Source of the DNA: Pseudorhodoferax sp. Leaf267
Lineage (GTDB): Bacteria > Pseudomonadota > Gammaproteobacteria > Burkholderiales > Burkholderiaceae_C
Assembly: GCF_001422405.1 (NCBI RefSeq)
Contig: NZ_LMMV01000022.1
Coordinates: forward strand, 62,665-126,664
Direction of reading: 5' to 3'
Length of the DNA stretch: 64,000 nt
Numbering within the stretch: the stretch's first letter is position 1; the number at the start of each line of letters is the position of its first letter. The translations under genes were made by a program, and so were the position numbers. The notes under the pieces are model-generated. The model was not told the DNA's origin. It searched no databases and worked only from the letters and a program-made list of their open reading frames with translations. Shown here in pieces: positions 17,008 through 27,994 of this stretch.

Positions 17008-18306
17008 TCAATAGCCGAGCTTGGCCGGCAGCCACAGCGCGAGCTGCGGCCAGATGATCACGGCCACCATGACCAGGAACATCGCGAACAGCATCCAGCC
17101 GACCCAGCGCACGGTCTCTTCCATGCGCACGTTGGCGATGCGGCACGACACCATGAGGTTCACCGCCAGCGGCGGCGTGAACTGCCCCAGCGCCACCTTG
17201 AGCGTGAGGATCACGCCGAACCAGACCGGGTCCCAGTTGTAGTGCTGCACGATGGGCCACAGCAGGGGCACGAAGATCAGGAAGATCGACACGCCGTCCA
17301 GGAACATGCCCACCGTGATGAGCAGCAGGATCAACAGCGACAGCACGCCGTACTCGCCCAGGCCCGAGTTCACGATGGCGCGCGCGACCGGGTCGATCAC
17401 GCCCAGCGTGGACAGCGAATACGCGAAGATGCCGGCCAGCGAGACCACGATCAGGATCACGGCCGACAGCTCGCCCGACTCCCGCAGGATCACGAACAGG
17501 TCGCGCACCCGGATCGTGCGGTGGATCACCATGCCCACGAACAGCCCGTAGAACACGGCCACCACGGCCGCCTCGGTCGGCGTGAACCAGCCGGCGCGCA
17601 TGCCGCCCAGGATCAGCACCGGTGCCGCCAGGCCCCAGACCGCGTCGCGCAAGCTGCGCCAGAACGGCGGGCGTGGCAGGCTGGATTCGAGCTGGCCCAT
17701 GTGGTTCTTGCGCGCCATCCACACCGCCGGCACGATGAGCGCGACGCCGGCCAGGATGCCCGGCACCATGCCGGCGGCGAACAGGGCCGGCACCGAGGCG
17801 CCCGGCACCAGCACCGAGTACACGATGAAGGCCACCGAGGGTGGAATCAGGATGTCGGTGGCCGCCGCCGCGCCAACCACGCTGGCTGAATAGGCCGGCG
17901 GGTAGCCGGCGCGCGACATGGCCGCGATCATCACGGCGCCAACGGCCGCCGCGTTGGCCGGGCCCGAGCCCGAGATGCCGCCCAGGAACATGGCCACGAC
18001 GATGGCCACCAGCGGCAGCATGCCCGGGCCGCGGCCCACGATGGAGATCGCGAAGTTCACGAGCCGCAGCGCCACGCCGGAGCGGTCGAAGATGGAGCCC
18101 ACCAGCACGAACATGGGGATGGCCAGCAGCGGGTACTTGCCCAGGCCGGCATAGAAGTTCTGCGGCACGGCCAAAAGGCCGAACCACTGGGCGTCGGCAT
18201 TGGCCAGCGCGATGCAGGCCGCGCCGGCCAGGCCCAGGGCCGCGCCGATCGGCACGCCGGCCAGCATCATCAGCACGAAGCCGGTGAACAGCAGCGTGGC
18301 GATCAT
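17008..18306 (-). CDS. dctM: TRAP transporter large permease DctM
   Basis: A 432-residue protein with 11-12 hydrophobic helices and the DctM hallmarks: GGISGSGPANAAAVGAVMI near the sodium site, ATDILIPPS, and the late KVALGQFTPPLAVNL. DctM forms the transport path for the acid with Na+. Its ATG overlaps the dctQ stop by 4 bases, the usual coupling of the two membrane subunits. The dctP gene follows 28 bases downstream. Confidence 0.92.
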   Translation of the reverse strand: MIATLLFTGFVLMMLAGVPIGAALGLAGAACIALANADAQWFGLLAVPQNFYAGLGKYPLLAIPMFVLVGSIFDRSGVALRLVNFAISIVGRGPGMLPLVAIVVAMFLGGISGSGPANAAAVGAVMIAAMSRAGYPPAYSASVVGAAAATDILIPPSVAFIVYSVLVPGASVPALFAAGMVPGILAGVALIVPAVWMARKNHMGQLESSLPRPPFWRSLRDAVWGLAAPVLILGGMRAGWFTPTEAAVVAVFYGLFVGMVIHRTIRVRDLFVILRESGELSAVILIVVSLAGIFAYSLSTLGVIDPVARAIVNSGLGEYGVLSLLILLLITVGMFLDGVSIFLIFVPLLWPIVQHYNWDPVWFGVILTLKVALGQFTPPLAVNLMVSCRIANVRMEETVRWVGWMLFAMFLVMVAVIIWPQLALWLPAKLGY

Positions 18307-18815
18307 GCGCGGCCACGCCGGATGAAGAGGCCGACGGCGCGCAGACCGATCGCCGTGCACACGATGGGCAGCCAGATCGAATACCACCACTGCGGCACAC
18401 CGATGCCGGGCGAGGTCTCCTCGAACCGGAAATCGTCCCAGACCACGCGCACCGACAGCGCAGCGATCAGGAAGAACAGCAGCGCCACCATGAGCGCGCC
18501 GAACTGCGCCAGCCGCTTGCGCCGCGCCATCGAGCCGGCCTCGCTGAAGTATTCGATGCGGATGTGCCGGTCGCGCGCCACCGCGGCCGAGGCGCCCACC
18601 ATGGCCAAGAGGATCATGAGGAAGATCGAGAACTCTTCGGTCCACGCGAACGAGCTGTCGGTGAAGTAGCGCACCAGCACGTTGGCGAAGGTGATCAGCG
18701 CCAGCACGGCCATGATGGCCACGGTCAGCCAGTCCTCGATCTTCAGCGGCACGCGCGTGGGCTCGTCGGGTGCGGGGCTGTCCACCGGCGTGCCGGCGTC
18801 GTTCTCTGGGGGCAT
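18303..18815 (-). CDS. dctQ: TRAP transporter small permease DctQ
   Basis: A 170-residue protein with a hydrophilic N-terminus and four helices. It has the DctQ segment NVLVRYFTDSSFAWTEEFS and a second-half VPQWWYSIWLP. DctQ acts as the scaffold for DctM. The start at 18815 is the only reasonable Met and has a poor ribosome-binding site. An intrinsic-terminator-like hairpin ends just 15 bases upstream of it, so the operon's leader may be attenuated. Confidence 0.88.
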   Translation of the reverse strand: MPPENDAGTPVDSPAPDEPTRVPLKIEDWLTVAIMAVLALITFANVLVRYFTDSSFAWTEEFSIFLMILLAMVGASAAVARDRHIRIEYFSEAGSMARRKRLAQFGALMVALLFFLIAALSVRVVWDDFRFEETSPGIGVPQWWYSIWLPIVCTAIGLRAVGLFIRRGRA

Positions 18816-18830
18816 GGAAACGGCTGGATG

Positions 18831-18865
18831 AAAAAGAAAAGCCGCCGGGCAGCGAGCCCGACGGC
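18831..18865 (-). terminator. Terminator-like hairpin in the leader of the TRAP operon
   Basis: On the minus strand, GCCGTCGGG pairs with CCCGGCGGC (9 bp, one G-U) around a 7-base loop and is followed by TTTTCTTTTT. It stands immediately before the dctQ start codon. It could be a leader attenuator of dctQMP. Alternatively it could stop minus-strand transcripts of the amidase operon that run antisense through allA. Confidence 0.75.
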
Positions 18866-18943
18866 GTCGGCGCGGATGATAGCGGCGCCCCCCTGCCGGG
18901 CGCATGGGGAGTTTCCAGAACGCCGGGCCGCTACGATGCCGGC

Positions 18944-19441
18944 ATGCCCCTCACACTGCAGCCCCAGCCCCTGAGCGCCGCCGCTTTCGCCCCCTATGGC
19001 ACCGTGATCGAGGCGCCGACCGGCGGGCCTTCCCGGCCGATCAACGGCGGCACATCGCAACGCTTCGACTTGGTGGGCGACCTGGCGCTGACCGCGCAGG
19101 GCGGCCGGCCGCTGCTGGCCCTGTTCCGCGCGCAGGCACGCCGCTTCCCGCATGCCGTGACGGAGCTGGAGCGCCATGCGCTGGGCAGCCAGAGCTTCGT
19201 GCCGCTGGGCCGCAGGCGCTTCGTGATCGTGGTAGCGGCATCCGGCGATGCCCCACAACCCCAGGCCCTGGCGGCGTTCGTGAGCAACGGCGAGCAGGGC
19301 GTGGTGCTGGCGCCCGGCACCTGGCACCACGCGCTGCTGGCCGTGGACGCGGGCGATTTTGTGGTGGTCGAGCGCGCCGCCGATTGTGTGGACTGCGACG
19401 TCTGCGACCTGCCGGCCGCCGTGTCGGTGGTCCTGGGCTAA
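18944..19441 (+). CDS. allA: Ureidoglycolate lyase AllA
   Basis: A 165-residue cupin-fold protein matching AllA (ureidoglycolate to glyoxylate plus urea, the last step of allantoin breakdown). It opens with LTLQPQPLSAAAFAPYGTVIE. Conserved segments are ALGSQSFVPLG and GVVLAPGTWHHAL, whose histidines lie in the active-site region. The other allantoin genes are not in the window, although a carbamoyl-hydrolase-like enzyme lies 7 kb away. It is divergent from the TRAP operon and converges with the amidase, overlapping its end by 4 bases. Confidence 0.85.
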   Translation: MPLTLQPQPLSAAAFAPYGTVIEAPTGGPSRPINGGTSQRFDLVGDLALTAQGGRPLLALFRAQARRFPHAVTELERHALGSQSFVPLGRRRFVIVVAASGDAPQPQALAAFVSNGEQGVVLAPGTWHHALLAVDAGDFVVVERAADCVDCDVCDLPAAVSVVLG

Positions 19442-20610
19442 AGCTGCCCGGCCAGCGCGATCAGCGAACGGTCCGAGCCCGCCGGCCCCAGCAGCGACAG
19501 CCCCAGCGGCGCGCCATGGCGCGTGGCCAGCGGCAGCGAGATCTGCGGAAAGCCCGACAGCCCCGCGCTGCACAGCATGGTGGTGGCGCGGTTGCGGTAG
19601 CTTTCCAGGCCGGCCTCGCTCTCGCTGCGCAGCGGCGCGATGTCGGGCATGGTGGGCATGACCAGCACGCCGTCGTGGCCCAGCAGCGCGCCCAGGTGGG
19701 CGCGAAAGCGCGCGCGGAACGCGCGGGCCGCCGTGATCTGCGCGTCCGTCACGTCGCGCGACCAGGCAAAGCGCTCGGCCACGCCTGGCCCCAGCGGCGG
19801 CGCGAAGCGCTCGATCATGGGGCCGTCCGTCAGCCAGGCCTCGCGGCCCTGCACGTAGCGGAAGTTCCAGTACATCACGTCCCACGATTCGAGCGCGATC
19901 TGCGTCGGCGTTGCGGTGCCCGCCAAAGCCTCGACACGGGCCAGCGCCTCGGCCAGCGCGTCGACCACGGGCGCCTCGACGAGAGCCCAGACATCCGTTG
20001 GTTTCAGCAGCCGCACGCGCGCGGGCAGCGGCGCCGTGTCGTCGCCCAGCAGCACGGCGCCCACGCGCGCAAAGGTCTGCACGTCGCGCGCGAACCAGCC
20101 GCAGGTGTCCAGGCTGGGCGCCAGGTCCAGCACGCCCTGCAGCGAAATGCGGCCATGCGTGGGCCGGATGCCGTACAGCGCGCAGTGGTTGGCCGGCGCG
20201 CGCACCGAACCGCCCGTGTCGCTGCCCAGCGCGAAGTCGCACAGCCCCGAGGACACGGCCGCCGCCGAGCCCGACGACGAGCCGCCCGTGATGCGCTCCG
20301 GCGCCGCGCCGTTGACCGGCGCGCCGAAGTGCGCGTTGTTGCCGTTCATCGAGAACGCCAGCTCGTCGGTCACGGTCTTGCCGACGAAGCGCGCGCCCGC
20401 GTCCAGCAGCGCCTGCACGGCCGGCGCCGTTGTCGTCTTGATGCCCGACATCGCCAGCACGAAGGGGCTGCCGCCGCCGGTCGGGTAGCCGGCCACGTCG
20501 AACAGGTCCTTGGCTGCGAAGCGCAAGTCGGCCAGCGTGCCGGTCGGCGCGGACGCGACCGGCACGTCGGGGTAGGGTACGAAGGCGTGGGCGGTGTCGT
20601 GCAGGGGCAT
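19438..20610 (-). CDS. Amidase-signature enzyme at the end of the Dpp-type operon
   Basis: A 390-residue amidase-signature hydrolase, short for the family. The Ser-cisSer-Lys triad is visible as K34 (FAAKDLFD), S111 (GGSSSGSAAA) and S135 (DTGGSVRAP), with the spacing seen in fatty-acid amide hydrolase. It probably hydrolyses a small amide in the cytosol. It begins 16 bases after the ATPase gene of a peptide-type ABC operon and is the last gene of that operon, suggesting that the importer brings in its substrate. Plant AMI1-like and bacterial short amidases are the closest in style. The substrate is unknown. Confidence 0.83.
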   Translation of the reverse strand: MPLHDTAHAFVPYPDVPVASAPTGTLADLRFAAKDLFDVAGYPTGGGSPFVLAMSGIKTTTAPAVQALLDAGARFVGKTVTDELAFSMNGNNAHFGAPVNGAAPERITGGSSSGSAAAVSSGLCDFALGSDTGGSVRAPANHCALYGIRPTHGRISLQGVLDLAPSLDTCGWFARDVQTFARVGAVLLGDDTAPLPARVRLLKPTDVWALVEAPVVDALAEALARVEALAGTATPTQIALESWDVMYWNFRYVQGREAWLTDGPMIERFAPPLGPGVAERFAWSRDVTDAQITAARAFRARFRAHLGALLGHDGVLVMPTMPDIAPLRSESEAGLESYRNRATTMLCSAGLSGFPQISLPLATRHGAPLGLSLLGPAGSDRSLIALAGQL

Positions 20611-20626
20611 GGGATGTCTCGGTGGT

Positions 20627-22710
<2,084 letters not shown>

Positions 22711-22804
22711 GTCAGTGCCGCCCGGCCGCCCGAAGGCATTGACGCACCACCTCGGGGGGGCAGCGGACCACGCGAAGCGAGGGAGCGTGGGGGTCGTTTC
22801 ATGG
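22711..22804. repeat. GC-rich intergenic segment, possible dispersed repeat
   Basis: This short gap inside the Dpp-type operon reads, on the minus strand, as a run like ACGACCCCCACGCTCCCTCGCTTCGCG ending in a C-rich tract (abbreviated description; see 22750-22799). The style matches short intergenic repeats common in Comamonadaceae genomes. Recognition is by general resemblance only, as a second copy is not seen in this window. Confidence 0.3.
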
Positions 22805-23698
22805 TCATCCCTTGTTGTCCATGGCGGCGCGCAGGCCGTCAGAGAGCAGGTTGAACGAGATCGAGGTGATGAAGATCATCACGCCGGGCAGCGCCGCGAT
22901 CCACGGCTGCACGTAGATGGCCGTGCGCAGCGTGTTGAGCATCAGCCCCCATTCCGGCTCGGGCGGCTTCACGCCCAGGCCCAGGAACGACAGGCCCGAG
23001 GCCAGGATCATGGAGACGGCGATCAGGCTGGTGGCGTACACGAAGATCGGCCCCAGCACATTGCCCAACACATGCACGCGCACGATGGTGAACGCGCTGG
23101 CGCCCGAGGCGCGCGCCGCCTCCACGTAGTCGCGCCCGCGCACCTGCGTGGTCACGGCCTCGGCCACGCGCGCGATCTGCGGGATGAAGACGATGGTCAG
23201 CGAGATCAGCGAATTGAGGATGCCGGCGCCCAGCGCGCCCGACAGCGCAATGGCCAGCAGCACCGATGGGAAGGCGTAGAACACGTCGATGGTGCGCATG
23301 ATCACCGTGTTGACCGGCCCGCCTGCGTAGCCCGCGACGATGCCGATCACCGTGCCGACCACGAACGCGACCAGCACCGGCGTGATGCCGATGAACAGCG
23401 ACAGCCGCGCACCCACGATCAGGCGCGACAGCATGTCGCGGCCCAGCTCGTCGCTGCCCAGCGGCAGGCCCTCGGTGCCGATGGGCTTCAGGCGTTTCAT
23501 CATCGACGCCTGGTACGGGTCGGCCGGCGCGAGCCAGGGGCCGAACACGCCGATCAGGATCAGCAGCAGCACGGCGATGGCCGCGCCGACCGCGACCGGG
23601 TCGCGCCGAAAGCGCAGCCAGACCGAGGCCCAGTAGCCTTGCGAGCGCTGCGCGGGCAGCGGCTCGACGCGGGGAGAGGTGGACAGGACGGCAGACAT
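22805..23698 (-). CDS. Dpp-type ABC transporter permease (DppC-like)
   Basis: A 297-residue permease with the DppC layout: an N-terminal cytoplasmic tail and helix, a conserved [20 protein letters not shown] region, an EAA loop in [19 protein letters not shown], and about six helices. An upstream ATG at 23707 is possible, but the AGGAG site abuts it. The same AGGAG lies 9 bases before the ATG at 23698, which was therefore chosen. It forms the membrane heterodimer with the DppB-like subunit. Confidence 0.9.
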   Translation of the reverse strand: MSAVLSTSPRVEPLPAQRSQGYWASVWLRFRRDPVAVGAAIAVLLLILIGVFGPWLAPADPYQASMMKRLKPIGTEGLPLGSDELGRDMLSRLIVGARLSLFIGITPVLVAFVVGTVIGIVAGYAGGPVNTVIMRTIDVFYAFPSVLLAIALSGALGAGILNSLISLTIVFIPQIARVAEAVTTQVRGRDYVEAARASGASAFTIVRVHVLGNVLGPIFVYATSLIAVSMILASGLSFLGLGVKPPEPEWGLMLNTLRTAIYVQPWIAALPGVMIFITSISFNLLSDGLRAAMDNKG

Positions 23699-23711
23699 GG
23701 TGGGCATCTCC

Positions 23712-24665
23712 TCAGGCGCGCGCGATCCGCGGATCGAGCAGGGTTTGCAGGATGTCCACCAGCAGGTTCAGCACCACGAAGAACATGGCCAGCACCAGGA
23801 TGGAGCCCTGCAGCAGCGGCAGGTCGCGCTGGAAGATCGCGGAGTTCAGCAAGAAGCCCGTGCCGGGCCACGAGAACACGGTCTCGATCAGGATCGAGCC
23901 GCCCAGCAGGTAGCCCAGCTGCAGGCCCATCACGGCCAGTGCGGTGGGCGCGGCGTTCTTGACGATGTGGCTGAACACGCCGAAGTGCGTGAGCCCGCGG
24001 GCGCGCAGGCCGACCACGAATTCCTGCTCCAGGATGTCGGCCACCAGCGCGCGCACGGTGCGCGCGATGATGCCCATGGGAATCACCGACATGGTGATCG
24101 CGGGCAGCACCAGGAACTGCAGCTGCTCCCAGTTCCACTGCCAGTCGTCCGAGCCGCTGGGGCCGGCGCCGGTGGCGGGCAGCCAGCCCAGCTGCGACGA
24201 GAACACGATCACCATGACCATGCCCAGCCAGTAGTGCGGCACCGACACGCCCAGCACCGAGAACATCGACGCCAGCCGGTCCAGCCAGGTGCCGCGGAAG
24301 TAGCCCGCCACGAAACCGAACAAACAGCCGAACACGAAGCCGATGGCGGTGGCGACCACGGCCAGGCGCAGGGTGTTGCCCACGGCTTTGAACACCTCGG
24401 GTGCGACCGGCCGGCTGGTGGCGATCGACACGCCCAGGTCGCCGTGCAGCGCACGCCAGACCCAGCTGCCGAACTGCTCGGGCAGGCTGCGGTTGAAGCC
24501 GTACAGCTCGCGCAGCTGCGCCTGCAGGTCGGCCGAGGCATCGGGCGGCAGGATCGACACCAGCGGGTCGCCCGGCGCGAGATGCACCAGCGCGAAACAC
24601 ACCAGGGCCACGCCCAGCATGATGGGGATGGCGTACAGGACGCGGCGCAATAGGTAGGCAAGCAT
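23712..24665 (-). CDS. Dpp-type ABC transporter permease (DppB-like)
   Basis: A 317-residue permease opening with [16 protein letters not shown]. The DppB motif LAPGDP follows, then a periplasmic loop, the EAA loop [21 protein letters not shown] and the [10 protein letters not shown] segment near the end. Its start is the first Met of the conserved N-terminus; longer in-frame readings would run through the intergenic palindrome. It is the first permease after the binding-protein gene. Confidence 0.9.
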   Translation of the reverse strand: MLAYLLRRVLYAIPIMLGVALVCFALVHLAPGDPLVSILPPDASADLQAQLRELYGFNRSLPEQFGSWVWRALHGDLGVSIATSRPVAPEVFKAVGNTLRLAVVATAIGFVFGCLFGFVAGYFRGTWLDRLASMFSVLGVSVPHYWLGMVMVIVFSSQLGWLPATGAGPSGSDDWQWNWEQLQFLVLPAITMSVIPMGIIARTVRALVADILEQEFVVGLRARGLTHFGVFSHIVKNAAPTALAVMGLQLGYLLGGSILIETVFSWPGTGFLLNSAIFQRDLPLLQGSILVLAMFFVVLNLLVDILQTLLDPRIARA

Positions 24666-24719
24666 GGGCGTGGCTGGCGTTGGGCTGGCAGGTCGGGTCT
24701 CGCTCCCTCGCCCTGGTGG

Positions 24720-24798
24720 GGGAGAGGGTGGGGGTGAGGGGCGGGTCGCTTGCAAGCGCCGTCGGCCCTCACCCTGGCCCTCTCCCAGAGGGAGAGGG
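24720..24798. repeat. Inverted pair of CCCTCACCC-type repeats and hairpin between binding protein and permease
   Basis: The 21-mer at 24720-24740 is an inverted copy (18 of 21) of the 21-mer at 24766-24786. Within the latter, CCCTCTCCC-AGA-GGGAGAGGG (24778-24798) is a perfect 9-bp hairpin. The unit resembles the CCCTCACCC...CCCTCTCCC intergenic repeats of many Proteobacteria. In the minus-strand transcript it lies between the binding-protein stop and the DppB-like start, where it could protect the upstream mRNA. Confidence 0.7.
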
Positions 24799-24806
24799 AA
24801 CTGGGG

Positions 24807-26465
24807 TCAGTCCATCGTCATCGGTGCGATGTCGATGAACCAGCTGCGCGGCTGCACCACGCCCTTGACCTTGGCCGACATGGCGCGCGGGCCCACGTCG
24901 TGCGCGATCCACACAAAGGCCGCGTCGTCCACCAGGTGCGCGTGCAGCTTGGCCAGCGCCGCGTCGCGGCCCTTGTCGTCGAAGGTGGTGCGCGCATCGG
25001 CGATCAGCTTGTCGACCTCGGCATTGCCGTAGTAGCCCCAGTTGTTGGACACGGGCGGGAAGGTCTTGGTCGAGGAGAAGCGCACCATGGCGAAAAACGG
25101 GTCCATGGCCGCGAAGCTCACGTTGGTGGCGTTCGCGCCGTTGGCCGATGGGTCCTTCACGCCCTTGCGCCAGTTCGTGAACAGGGTGTTCCACTCGATC
25201 ACGTCGAACTCGACGTCGAAGAAGCAAGCCTTCAGCGACTGCTGCACGAACTCGTTCATGGGCAGCGGCTGCATCTGGCCCGAGCCCGAGGCCGAGATCT
25301 GCACCTTGACCTTGAGCGGCTTGGCCGCCGAGTGGCCGGCCTGCGCCATCAGCGCCTGCGCGGCCTTCACGTCGTACTTGATGTCGAACTTGGGGTTGCC
25401 CCACCACGGGTGGCCCTGCGGCACCGTGCCCTTGGGCTCGGCCATCATGCCTCCCAGCATCTGCTTCAAGCCACCGCGGTCCACGCACAGATTGGCGGCC
25501 TGGCGCACGCGCTTGTCCAGCCAGGGCGAGCCCTCGGCGAACGACAGCTGCCAGGGCCAGACGTGCGGCTGGGCGTTGGAATAGATCTTGTAGCCGCGCT
25601 GCGTGATCTGCGGCATGGCGTCGGGCGCGGGGGCCTCGATCCAGTCGACCTGGCCGCCCAGCAGCGCGGCCGTGCGCGCATTGGCCTCGGGCATGGGCAG
25701 CAGCACGACCTTGTCGATCTTGGGCGTGCGCTTGGGGTCCCAGTAGGCCTTGTTGGCGGCCAGCTCCAGCCGCTCGCGCGCGACGAAGCGCGTCATCCTG
25801 AACGGGCCCGAGCCCGAGGCGTCGGCGGCGAACGCCGTCCAGGCCTGCTTGGCGCGCTCGGCCGCATCGGTCACGCTGGCCGGCACCGCCTTGAGCTTGG
25901 CCTCCCAGTGCGCGGGCGAGGCCATGAACAGGTTGGTCAGGTTCAGCGGCAGGAAGGAATCGGGCTCGCTGGTCGTCAGCTCCACCGTCAAATCGTCGAT
26001 CTTGCGCGCCGAGACCAGCGTGGGCATGCGCGAGGCCGTCACGCCGACCTGGCTGGGATCGAACTGCGGCGCGCCCTTGTCCAGCACCTTGCGCACGTTC
26101 CACACCACGCTGTCGGCCGTGAGGGCCGAGCCGTCGTGGAACTTCACGCCGGGACGCAGCTTGAACACCCACTTGGTCTTGTCCTTGGCGTCCACGGCCC
26201 AGCTCGTGGCCAGGCCCGGGATCAGCACGCTGGCGGCATCGGCCTTGGACAGGTCCCAGTGCGTGAGCGCGTCATACATCGGGATGCCGGTGAAGCGGTT
26301 GCCCTCAAAGCCCTGGTCGGGCTGGCCCAGCGTGCGCGGGATGTCGGCGGCCGTCATCGCGATGCGCAGCGTCTTCTCCTGCGCCTGGGCACTCATGGCG
26401 CAAGCCAGCACGCACACGGCGGCAGCCAGCGATTTCAGCGCGAAGGATGGTGGGGCTTGGTTCAC
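24807..26465 (-). CDS. Dpp/Opp-type ABC transporter substrate-binding protein
   Basis: A 552-residue precursor with a signal peptide (1-28, cleavage after AQA). It carries the family 5 extracellular solute-binding fold, marked by KWVFKLRPGVKFHDGSALTA and by a late FPPVSNNWGYYGNAEVDKLI. Such proteins bind peptides, glutathione, nickel chelates or opines. Four ABC genes and an amidase follow in the same operon, so an amide or peptide-like ligand is plausible but unproven. A sigma-54 element lies about 60 bases upstream and a repeat hairpin follows the stop. Confidence 0.9.
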   Translation of the reverse strand: MNQAPPSFALKSLAAAVCVLACAMSAQAQEKTLRIAMTAADIPRTLGQPDQGFEGNRFTGIPMYDALTHWDLSKADAASVLIPGLATSWAVDAKDKTKWVFKLRPGVKFHDGSALTADSVVWNVRKVLDKGAPQFDPSQVGVTASRMPTLVSARKIDDLTVELTTSEPDSFLPLNLTNLFMASPAHWEAKLKAVPASVTDAAERAKQAWTAFAADASGSGPFRMTRFVARERLELAANKAYWDPKRTPKIDKVVLLPMPEANARTAALLGGQVDWIEAPAPDAMPQITQRGYKIYSNAQPHVWPWQLSFAEGSPWLDKRVRQAANLCVDRGGLKQMLGGMMAEPKGTVPQGHPWWGNPKFDIKYDVKAAQALMAQAGHSAAKPLKVKVQISASGSGQMQPLPMNEFVQQSLKACFFDVEFDVIEWNTLFTNWRKGVKDPSANGANATNVSFAAMDPFFAMVRFSSTKTFPPVSNNWGYYGNAEVDKLIADARTTFDDKGRDAALAKLHAHLVDDAAFVWIAHDVGPRAMSAKVKGVVQPRSWFIDIAPMTMD

Positions 26466-26524
26466 GTGGGATCTCCTGTGGGGGAAAGCGGGGGGTGGAA
26501 GAGAAAACGGTCGCCAGGGTGTTT

Positions 26525-26540
26525 AGCAAGGGGTATGCCA
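26525..26540 (-). promoter_or_regulatory. Putative sigma-54 promoter for the Dpp-type operon
   Basis: On the minus strand, TGGCATACCCCTTGCT has GG and GC exactly 10 bases apart. Both half-sites are near consensus (-24 TGGCA, -12 TTGCT). The predicted start is near 26513, about 48 bases before the ATG. The dyad at 26555-26569 lies around -50 relative to this start. Confidence 0.65.
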
Positions 26541-26554
26541 GGCGTTTTAATAAA

Positions 26555-26569
26555 TATCGATAATCGATA
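26555..26569. promoter_or_regulatory. Dyad TATCGATAATCGATA, probable IclR-type operator
   Basis: A perfect 7+1+7 inverted repeat lies in an AT-rich island between the Dpp-type operon and the divergent hydrolase. Its core, ATCGAT-N-ATCGAT, recurs at 35379-35391 in front of the iclR-family gene and nowhere else noticed in the window. Control by that regulator is inference. Confidence 0.55.
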
Positions 26570-26596
26570 GACAAAACTTTTATTGCGAGTGTTTTA

Positions 26597-26626
26597 GTAT
26601 TGATTTGGTCTGTGTTGGTATTGATT
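26597..26626. promoter_or_regulatory. Two direct repeats GTATTGATT 21 bp apart
   Basis: Identical 9-mers at 26597-26605 and 26618-26626 are spaced by two helical turns, inside the same divergent AT-rich promoter region. This arrangement suits binding of a protein to one face of DNA. No known box was recognised. They lie 94 to 123 bases upstream of the hydrolase start. Confidence 0.4.
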
Positions 26627-26719
26627 GCATCGCAAGGCGGTCCGTTTATTGCTTGTTGTGGCCGAATGGACCATCCCCACTCTCCCGTAGTCCACCCAAC
26701 CCCTCCGGAGCCCCACGCC

Positions 26720-27994
26720 ATGGACCTGTCGACCCCGCCCGCCACCCCTGCTGCATCCACCCCGCTGCGTGTGGATGGCGCGCGCCTGTGGCGTTCGCTG
26801 ATGGACCTGGCCCGCATCGGCGCCACGCCCAAGGGCGGCGTGCGCCGCATCGCGCTGACCGACGAAGACAAGCTGGGCCGCGACCAGTTCGCCGCCTGGT
26901 GTGCCGAGGCCGGCCTCACGCTGCGCATCGACGCCGTGGGCAACATGTTTGCGCGCCGCGCCGGCAGCGACCCGCATGCACGGGCTGTGGCCACCGGCAG
27001 CCACATCGACACGCAGCCCTCGGGCGGCAAGTTCGACGGCAACTTCGGCGTGCTGGCCGGCCTGGAGGTCATGCGCACGCTGAACGAGCGCGGCATCACC
27101 ACGCGCGCGCCGCTGGAGGTCGCCGTCTGGACCAACGAGGAGGGCACGCGCTTCACGCCGGTCATGATGGGTTCCGGTGCATTCGCGGGCGTGTTCGCGC
27201 CCGATTTCGTGCATGTGCAAGTCGATGGTGCAGGCCTGTCGGTGGGCGACGAGCTGCGCCGTATCGGCTACCTGGGCGAGCAGCCCTGTGGCACGGTGCC
27301 GGGCGGGCCTTACGCCGCGTATTTCGAGGCCCACATCGAGCAGGGCCCGGTGCTGGAGGCGGCCGGCCTGCCGATCGGCGTGGTCAGCGGGGCGCTGGGC
27401 CAGCGCTGGTTCGACGTGACCGTGACCGGCATGGATGCGCACGCCGGCCCCACGCCCATGCCGCTGCGCCGCGACGCCATGCTGGGCGCGGCCCGCATGG
27501 TCGAGGCGGTGAACCGCATCGCGCTGGACGAGGCGCCGCACGGCCGCGGAACGGTCGGCTTCCTGCAGGTGGTGCCGAACTCACGCAACGTCATCCCGGG
27601 CCGGGTGGCGTTCTCGGTGGACCTGCGCAACCTCACGCACGAGGGGCTGGACCGCATGGAGGCGGCGCTGCACCGGCAGTTCGCGCAGATCGCGCGTGAC
27701 ACGCAGGTCCAGGTCGAACTGCGCCAGGTCGTGCAGTTCGACGCCTGCCATTTCGACGCCGCCTGCGTGGCCAGCGTGCGCAGCGCGGCCGAGCAGCTGG
27801 GCCTGCCGCACATGGACGTGGTCAGCGGCGCCGGTCACGACGCCGTCTACCTGGCGCAGGTCGCGCCCACCGGCATGATCTTCGTGCCCTGCAAGGACGG
27901 CATCAGCCACAACGAGATCGAGGACGCGCTGCCCGAGCACATCGAGGCCGGGGCCAACGTGTTGCTGCTGGCGATGCTGGAGCGGGCGGGCTAG
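26720..27994 (+). CDS. Zn-dependent M20 hydrolase, allantoate amidohydrolase / N-carbamoyl-L-amino-acid hydrolase type
   Basis: A 424-residue enzyme of the HyuC/AllC group. Metal ligands are visible at H95 (GSHIDT), D106 (GKFDGNFG) and E140-E141 (WTNEEGTRF); downstream are AHIEQGP and GAGHDAV. These enzymes remove the carbamoyl or ureido group from N-carbamoyl-amino acids or allantoate, releasing ammonia and CO2. The chosen ATG has GGAG about 9 bases upstream; an earlier in-frame ATG at 26666 lacks one. It is divergent from the Dpp-type operon and shares its promoter region. Which of the two substrate classes it uses cannot be told. Confidence 0.85.
   Translation: MDLSTPPATPAASTPLRVDGARLWRSLMDLARIGATPKGGVRRIALTDEDKLGRDQFAAWCAEAGLTLRIDAVGNMFARRAGSDPHARAVATGSHIDTQPSGGKFDGNFGVLAGLEVMRTLNERGITTRAPLEVAVWTNEEGTRFTPVMMGSGAFAGVFAPDFVHVQVDGAGLSVGDELRRIGYLGEQPCGTVPGGPYAAYFEAHIEQGPVLEAAGLPIGVVSGALGQRWFDVTVTGMDAHAGPTPMPLRRDAMLGAARMVEAVNRIALDEAPHGRGTVGFLQVVPNSRNVIPGRVAFSVDLRNLTHEGLDRMEAALHRQFAQIARDTQVQVELRQVVQFDACHFDAACVASVRSAAEQLGLPHMDVVSGAGHDAVYLAQVAPTGMIFVPCKDGISHNEIEDALPEHIEAGANVLLLAMLERAG

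Noticed and set aside
24720-24798. CRISPR or phage attachment repeat
   Set aside because: There are only two inverted copies, with no spacers or array. It fits a dispersed intergenic palindrome.
26616-26630. Possible sigma-54 site for the carbamoyl-hydrolase gene (TTGGTATTGATTGCAT)
   Set aside because: GG and GC are only 8 bases apart.
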